From the NCBI GenBank assembly GCA_009787745.1, contig WQST01000008.1:1-28211 (forward strand): 28,211 nucleotides of DNA. Reading direction: 5' to 3'. The first letter of the stretch is position 1, and each line of letters starts with the position of its first letter. Source of the stretch: Lachnospiraceae bacterium (lineage in GTDB: Bacteria; Bacillota; Clostridia; Lachnospirales; Lachnospiraceae). The notes under the pieces were generated by a model. The model made no database searches. It saw nothing but the letters and a program-made list of their open reading frames with translations, and was not told the origin of the DNA. Shown here piece by piece: positions 24,454-28,211 of the stretch. Both the position numbers and the translations under genes were made by a program.

Positions 24454-26217
24454 ATGTGGAATCAACTCAAACGCCTAAAAATCAGACAACAACTATATTC
24501 TATATACTTCGTCGCCATTTTCCTCCCCATCACCCTAATCGGCGTTTTCTTACTGACCAATAATTCCCGCATCCTAACCAGCTACCAACGCGATTTGGTT
24601 AATTCCGACAACCAACGCGTCAGAACTATCCTCTTCGAAATAACCACTCAAACCTTCAATATCTCCCGCGCCATTGCCACCAACAAAAATGTCCAGAACA
24701 TCCTCACCGAACTCTATAACTCAGATCGTGATTTCATAGAAAAAGTCAATGATATAACCATTCTCGAACAATACGCCGTCAACTACGCCGACGTCGAAAG
24801 TGTCGAAATTTATACCGATAACCCAACCGTCAGCGCATATAAAGAATTTTTCCCCTCCGATGATCAAATCAAAGCGGCTGACTGGTATCAAAGAGCCCTT
24901 CAACAATCAAGCGCGTTTTGGTTGTCAATGATCACCGAAGACAAATTCGGGAATCAATACTGGAACCTCTGCCTGATTCAGCGAATCCCTCTGGTTAATT
25001 CTGATATTCAAGCTGTTTTAGTGCTAAAAATCAGTGATAATTACCTCAAAACAAGAATCGACAGCGGTATGTACAGCATCACTTTATCTGTCGATAGTGA
25101 CGTCGCCTTTTTCAGTTCAAACCGCGATGATTACGGACGCAGGCAAAAAGTAGATATCGACTTGGAAGCCGACTTTTTCACCTTTCAGGGTGATGCCGCG
25201 ATAAACGGAACTCGTTACCTTGCCGAGGTCTCAACCCTCAGAATGTATCAATCCGAATCGAAAATATACATCACTGTTTTAGACAGCGAAGCGTATCAAA
25301 ATATCCGTAATATCACAATGACGAATATTTTGATCATTGTCTTTGCGATAATTATTCCCGGTGTTCTGATCCACTTTTTTACGGTCTACTTTACCAGGCG
25401 GATATTTACCCTTCGTGAAACGATGCACCGCGTCAGTCAGGAAGACTATGTTATCACCGATTCCGTAAAAGGAGCCGATGAAGTTTCGGCGGCTTTTGCC
25501 GACCTAGAAATCATGGTCGAGCAAATCAAAGAAAAAGACGCCCGTATATATGAAACCCTGATCAAAGAAAAAGACTTGGAAAACGAACAACAAGTAATGG
25601 AATTTAAAATGCTGGCGAGTCAAATCAATCCGCATTTTTTGTACAATGCCCTTGAAACTATCCGCATGAAAGCTTTTTCTACCGGCGATAAAGAAGTCGC
25701 AACGGCAATTAAATTACTTGGTAAATCTATGCGCTACGTCCTTGAAAATACCGGAACCGCTTTCACCGCCTTAGAAAAAGAACTCAATCATATCGAAACT
25801 TATCTTGCTATCCAAAGACTTCGTTTCGGCGATAAATTCGTTTATTACTTAGAGGTTTCTGACGAAGTCAATCTGCAAAACTATAATATCCTACCGCTAC
25901 TTTTGCAGCCAATCGTTGAAAATGCGGTTCTGCATGGACTTGAAGAAGCCGAAAGTGATGGTGAGATCAGAATCATTATTTATCAGGAAAGACCCGACTT
26001 AATAATAGAAATTAAGGACAACGGTTGCGGAATGGAGGAAAAAGAGCTAACTGCTCTGATCGACGATATCAATACCTACAATCCTACACGGAGCGACAGT
26101 ATCGGCTTATACAATATCAATCAGCGAATGAAACTTTGTTACGGCGACCGCTACGGCATCATCATTACTTCCGAACCGCGGAACGGCACCTGTATTAAGA
26201 TGCGGCTTCCCTGTTAA
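24454..26217 (+). CDS. YesM-type sensor histidine kinase
   Basis: Protein of 587 residues. Membrane segments at about 15-34 and 288-312 flank an extracellular sensor region (35-287) of Cache-like length. Then a HAMP linker (about 310-365), a His_kinase domain with the phosphorylated His394 in SQINPHFLYNALE, and an ATPase domain with QPIVENAVLHGLE (485-497), DNGCGM (522-527) and IGLYNINQRM (550-559). Such kinases usually sense sugars and pair with an AraC-type response regulator to switch on glycan genes. No regulator gene is adjacent here, and the next gene is an aminotransferase. It is divergent from the alpha-xylosidase, a plausible target. There is no ribosome site before the ATG, and TATACT lies at 24442-24447, so the mRNA may be leaderless. 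Confidence 0.92.
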   Translation: MWNQLKRLKIRQQLYSIYFVAIFLPITLIGVFLLTNNSRILTSYQRDLVNSDNQRVRTILFEITTQTFNISRAIATNKNVQNILTELYNSDRDFIEKVNDITILEQYAVNYADVESVEIYTDNPTVSAYKEFFPSDDQIKAADWYQRALQQSSAFWLSMITEDKFGNQYWNLCLIQRIPLVNSDIQAVLVLKISDNYLKTRIDSGMYSITLSVDSDVAFFSSNRDDYGRRQKVDIDLEADFFTFQGDAAINGTRYLAEVSTLRMYQSESKIYITVLDSEAYQNIRNITMTNILIIVFAIIIPGVLIHFFTVYFTRRIFTLRETMHRVSQEDYVITDSVKGADEVSAAFADLEIMVEQIKEKDARIYETLIKEKDLENEQQVMEFKMLASQINPHFLYNALETIRMKAFSTGDKEVATAIKLLGKSMRYVLENTGTAFTALEKELNHIETYLAIQRLRFGDKFVYYLEVSDEVNLQNYNILPLLLQPIVENAVLHGLEEAESDGEIRIIIYQERPDLIIEIKDNGCGMEEKELTALIDDINTYNPTRSDSIGLYNINQRMKLCYGDRYGIIITSEPRNGTCIKMRLPC

Positions 26218-26297
26218 AATGTTATGTTATCGATGACAAGTTTTTTAACCGAATAACCTTCAACTAATTTTTAGTAGAATTTACATTAAATTAGTAT

Positions 26298-26303
26298 TAT
26301 AAT
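26298..26303 (+). promoter_or_regulatory. ilvE: candidate -10 box of the aminotransferase gene
   Basis: TATAAT at 26298-26303, 41 bases before the ATG, without a good -35 box at 16-18 bases (TTTACA at 26280-26285 is too close). An 8-bp inverted repeat, ACTAATTT (26263-26270) and AAATTAGT (26288-26295), overlaps the promoter region and could be an operator. Confidence 0.4.
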
Positions 26304-26343
26304 AATCTAAGCGACGAACAACATACCACGAAAGGACATTCCC

Positions 26344-27411
26344 ATGCTAAATATCCGCATTGAAAAAGCCCCTGCCCCGAAACTCCTGCCCGAAGCTGAT
26401 AATCCGCTAATCTTCGGTACTATTTTCACCGATCATATGTTTATCATGGATTATACGGAAGATAATGGCTGGCATGACCCCCGCATTATCCCCTACGGCC
26501 CGGTTCCGCTGGAACCCTCGGCGATGGTTTTTCATTACGGACAGGAATTGTTCGAAGGCCTTAAAGCTTATAAAGCCGGCGATGGACGGATTCTTTTATT
26601 CAGACCGGAACTTAACGCAAAACGCTCAAACGATACCTGTGAAAGAATTTGCATCCCGACTATCCCGGTTCCTGATTATGTCCAAGCGGTTAAAGAACTT
26701 GTCGCCATCGACGCCGATTGGATTCCCGACAGACCCGGCACATCACTTTATATTCGCCCCTTTATTATTGCCACCGATCCATTTTTAGGCGTTCGCCCTT
26801 CGGCGTCATATAAATTTATCATTATTCTCTCGCCTGTCGGAGCATACTACCCGGAAGGACTTAATCCTGTAAAAATATGGGTCGAAGAGGAATATGTCCG
26901 TGCCGTCCGCGGAGGATTGGGCGAAGCTAAAGCGGGGGCTAATTATGTCGCCAGCTTGAAGGCGCAAATTAAGGCTAAAGAAGCCGGGTATTCACAAGTT
27001 TTGTGGCTTGACGGGATTGAACGTAAATATGTTGAAGAAGTCGGCGCCATGAATATTTTCTTTAAAATAAATGAAGAAATAATCACCCCTGCCCTATGCG
27101 GCAGCATTTTACCCGGTATTACCAGACGCAGTTGTATTGAACTGTGCAAGTTATGGGGGTATGATGTAAGCGAACGGCAAATATCCGCCGATGAAATTAT
27201 TTCCGCCGCCAAGAGCGGTACGTTAAAAGAGATATGGGGTACCGGAACCGCCGCGGTCATTTCCCCTGTCGGTCTCCTAAAAAAAGGGGAAACAGAAGTC
27301 GAGATCGGTAACGGCGGCATCGGCGAATTGACACAGCGATTATACGATACTTTAACGGGGATTCAGCTTGGTAAAATCGAAGCCCCGGCGGATTGGGTGG
27401 AAGTGGTTTGA
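26344..27411 (+). CDS. ilvE: branched-chain amino acid aminotransferase (class IV PLP)
   Basis: Protein of 355 residues, the length of the BCAT2-like subgroup. It moves the amino group between glutamate and the keto acids of leucine, isoleucine and valine. The PLP lysine is Lys196 in GEAKAGANYVASL. The substrate loop VFHYGQELFEGLKAY (62-76), LYIRPFIIA (135-143), EEVGAMNIFF (231-240) and GTGTAAVISPVG near 296-307 are conserved. The ATG has an AAAGGA ribosome site. It stands alone between the kinase gene and a strong terminator. The ORF frames inside it on either strand are shadows. Confidence 0.95.
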   Translation: MLNIRIEKAPAPKLLPEADNPLIFGTIFTDHMFIMDYTEDNGWHDPRIIPYGPVPLEPSAMVFHYGQELFEGLKAYKAGDGRILLFRPELNAKRSNDTCERICIPTIPVPDYVQAVKELVAIDADWIPDRPGTSLYIRPFIIATDPFLGVRPSASYKFIIILSPVGAYYPEGLNPVKIWVEEEYVRAVRGGLGEAKAGANYVASLKAQIKAKEAGYSQVLWLDGIERKYVEEVGAMNIFFKINEEIITPALCGSILPGITRRSCIELCKLWGYDVSERQISADEIISAAKSGTLKEIWGTGTAAVISPVGLLKKGETEVEIGNGGIGELTQRLYDTLTGIQLGKIEAPADWVEVV

Positions 27412-27452
27412 TGAAGGTTTCGGCGATGTAGATACAGTGCTAAAATATTTGA

Positions 27453-27485
27453 GAAATCGTAATTAATGTTACGGTTTCTTTTTTA
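27453..27485 (+). terminator. intrinsic terminator of ilvE
   Basis: GAAATCGTAA (27453-27462) pairs with TTACGGTTTC (27469-27478), 10 pairs including one G-T, with a 6-base loop and then a T run (27479-27484). It lies 42 bases after the stop codon. Confidence 0.9.
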
Positions 27486-27636
27486 TGTGTAGATTGTCTT
27501 TAATTATTCGAGCGAAAACCGCAGGCGGAAAAAAGTGAATTTGGCGAATTTGTTGTTGCATTTTAGTATGGTTGGATGTTATGTTGTATCTGGAGATTCA
27601 TATACTTTTATATTGCAAAAATTACGGGAGATGTTT
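27486..27636 (+). other. intergenic region before the surface protein gene
   Basis: About 150 bp between the ilvE terminator and the surface protein ATG, G/T-rich and C-poor on the plus strand. TATACT (27601-27606) and TATATT (27609-27614) could serve as -10 boxes, but neither has a convincing -35 box. I see no repeat or RNA gene here. Confidence 0.35.
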
Positions 27637-28211
27637 ATGAAAAAATTTGCTAAGAGAATTATTTCTTTTTTATTGTGTGCTATTTTATTGATGACGACGT
27701 TTGATTTGAATCATGTTTTTGCTGTTGAAGGGGAGTTTGTAGATAATGTCAATGAAATTGATGATTCGGAGTTGGATGATGAAGGGGATATCGATGATGA
27801 GGCTCAGGATTCTGATGATGAAGAAGCTGAGTTGGAGAATGACGATACAGAAGAATCCTTGGATGAAGATGATGAGGATATTCAAGAACTTGAGGAAGAA
27901 CCCTTATTTGAAAACGGAACAGAAGCATTTCCATTCATTATTCGTGATATAGACTCTTTATTAGCATATGCAACAGGAATAAACAGTAATAGTACATATG
28001 AAGGTGTAAGACTTGTAACTGCGGTTTTTAGACTGGCTTCTGATATTGATTTAGCGGGTATCAACTGGAACCCTATCGGGACGAACGCTGCTCCATTTTT
28101 TGGAGTATTCGACGGAAATAATTATACTATCAGTAACTTAAACATCAACCTTTCAACACGTGACTATGTCGGGCTTTTCGGCTCTAACAGAGGAACGATT
28201 AAAAATCTAAA
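27637..28211 (+). CDS. secreted surface protein with acidic linker and GLUG-like repeats (partial, 3' end outside window)
   Basis: The reading frame is open from the ATG at 27637 to the window edge (191 codons). A signal peptide (MKKFAKRIISFLLCAILLMT..., cleavage likely after HVFA, residue 29) is followed by an Asp/Glu-rich stretch (about 33-88) with few positive charges. From residue 90 a beta-rich region appears, with the repeat pattern FFGVFDGNNYTISNL ... YVGLFGSNRGTIKNL, which resembles GLUG repeats of bacterial adhesins. GGGAG lies 6 bases before the ATG (an ATG at 27631 abuts that site and is less likely). Probably a large cell-surface or matrix protein; its anchor would be beyond the edge. 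No partner gene is visible. Confidence 0.75.
   Translation, partial: MKKFAKRIISFLLCAILLMTTFDLNHVFAVEGEFVDNVNEIDDSELDDEGDIDDEAQDSDDEEAELENDDTEESLDEDDEDIQELEEEPLFENGTEAFPFIIRDIDSLLAYATGINSNSTYEGVRLVTAVFRLASDIDLAGINWNPIGTNAAPFFGVFDGNNYTISNLNINLSTRDYVGLFGSNRGTIKNL

Noticed and set aside
27685..28064. Minus-strand and alternative plus-strand frames at the right edge
   Set aside because: The frame from 27637 has a signal peptide, a ribosome site and GLUG-like repeats, and stays open to the edge; the others are shadows of its repetitive acidic codons.

Overview
The window looks like chromosome of a flagellated, low-GC Gram-positive anaerobe of the class Clostridia, most likely family Lachnospiraceae. 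The grounds are the 16S rRNA gene, a BofA-family sporulation gene, DUF2508, a clostridial Tad pilus cluster with a DUF5702 protein and an FHA protein, and a DUF6240-type flagellar neighbour. I could not run a database search, so the family-level placement is an inference from recognised protein families.

Layout. (1) 1-2270: a 16S rRNA gene on the minus strand with its leader, two tandem promoters and the start of the spacer, preceded by a tRNA-Ser(GCU) with its own promoter and terminator. (2) 2308-5482, minus: an apparent operon of a flavodoxin-SCP2 fusion protein, the two subunits of class I fumarase and a PlsC acyltransferase, behind a good promoter. (3) 5541-15001, minus: a Tad (tight adherence, type IVb/Flp pilus) operon in the order TadZ/CpaE-like, TadA ATPase, TadB, TadC, Flp pilin, DUF5702 exported protein, TadE with a cysteine-rich tail, A24 prepilin peptidase, second TadE, and a DUF6382/FHA membrane protein. 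Most of the genes overlap or lie a few bases apart, and together they form a near-complete pilus assembly machine. No RcpA-like secretin is seen, as expected for a monoderm. (4) 15061-15924: bofA (minus) and a DUF2508/YaaL-type gene (plus), divergent. (5) 15889-20777, minus: a large DUF6240 protein, flagellin and FliS. (6) 20825-21796: an orphan membrane protein with a SLATT/DUF4231-like domain. (7) 21922-24297, minus: a YicI-type GH31 alpha-xylosidase, divergent from a YesM-type sensor kinase (24454-26217, plus) across an intergenic palindrome. (8) 26344-27411, plus: a branched-chain aminotransferase with a strong terminator. (9) 27637-end, plus: the 5' part of a secreted surface protein with an acidic linker and GLUG-like repeats, cut by the window edge.

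The most unusual structures are not genes. A compound palindromic element of three hairpins sits between tadE and the prepilin peptidase gene and supplies the tadE stop codon. A perfect 21-bp inverted repeat flanks the ribosome binding site and start of the same tadE, which suggests either an invertible switch or a long-range mRNA stem. A 26-nt complementary pair of flanks defines the pre-16S processing stem. Several proteins depart from their families: TadC carries a large exported insert, the TadZ-like protein lacks the Walker A lysine, and TadE has a duplicated H-x4-C/C-x2-C module.
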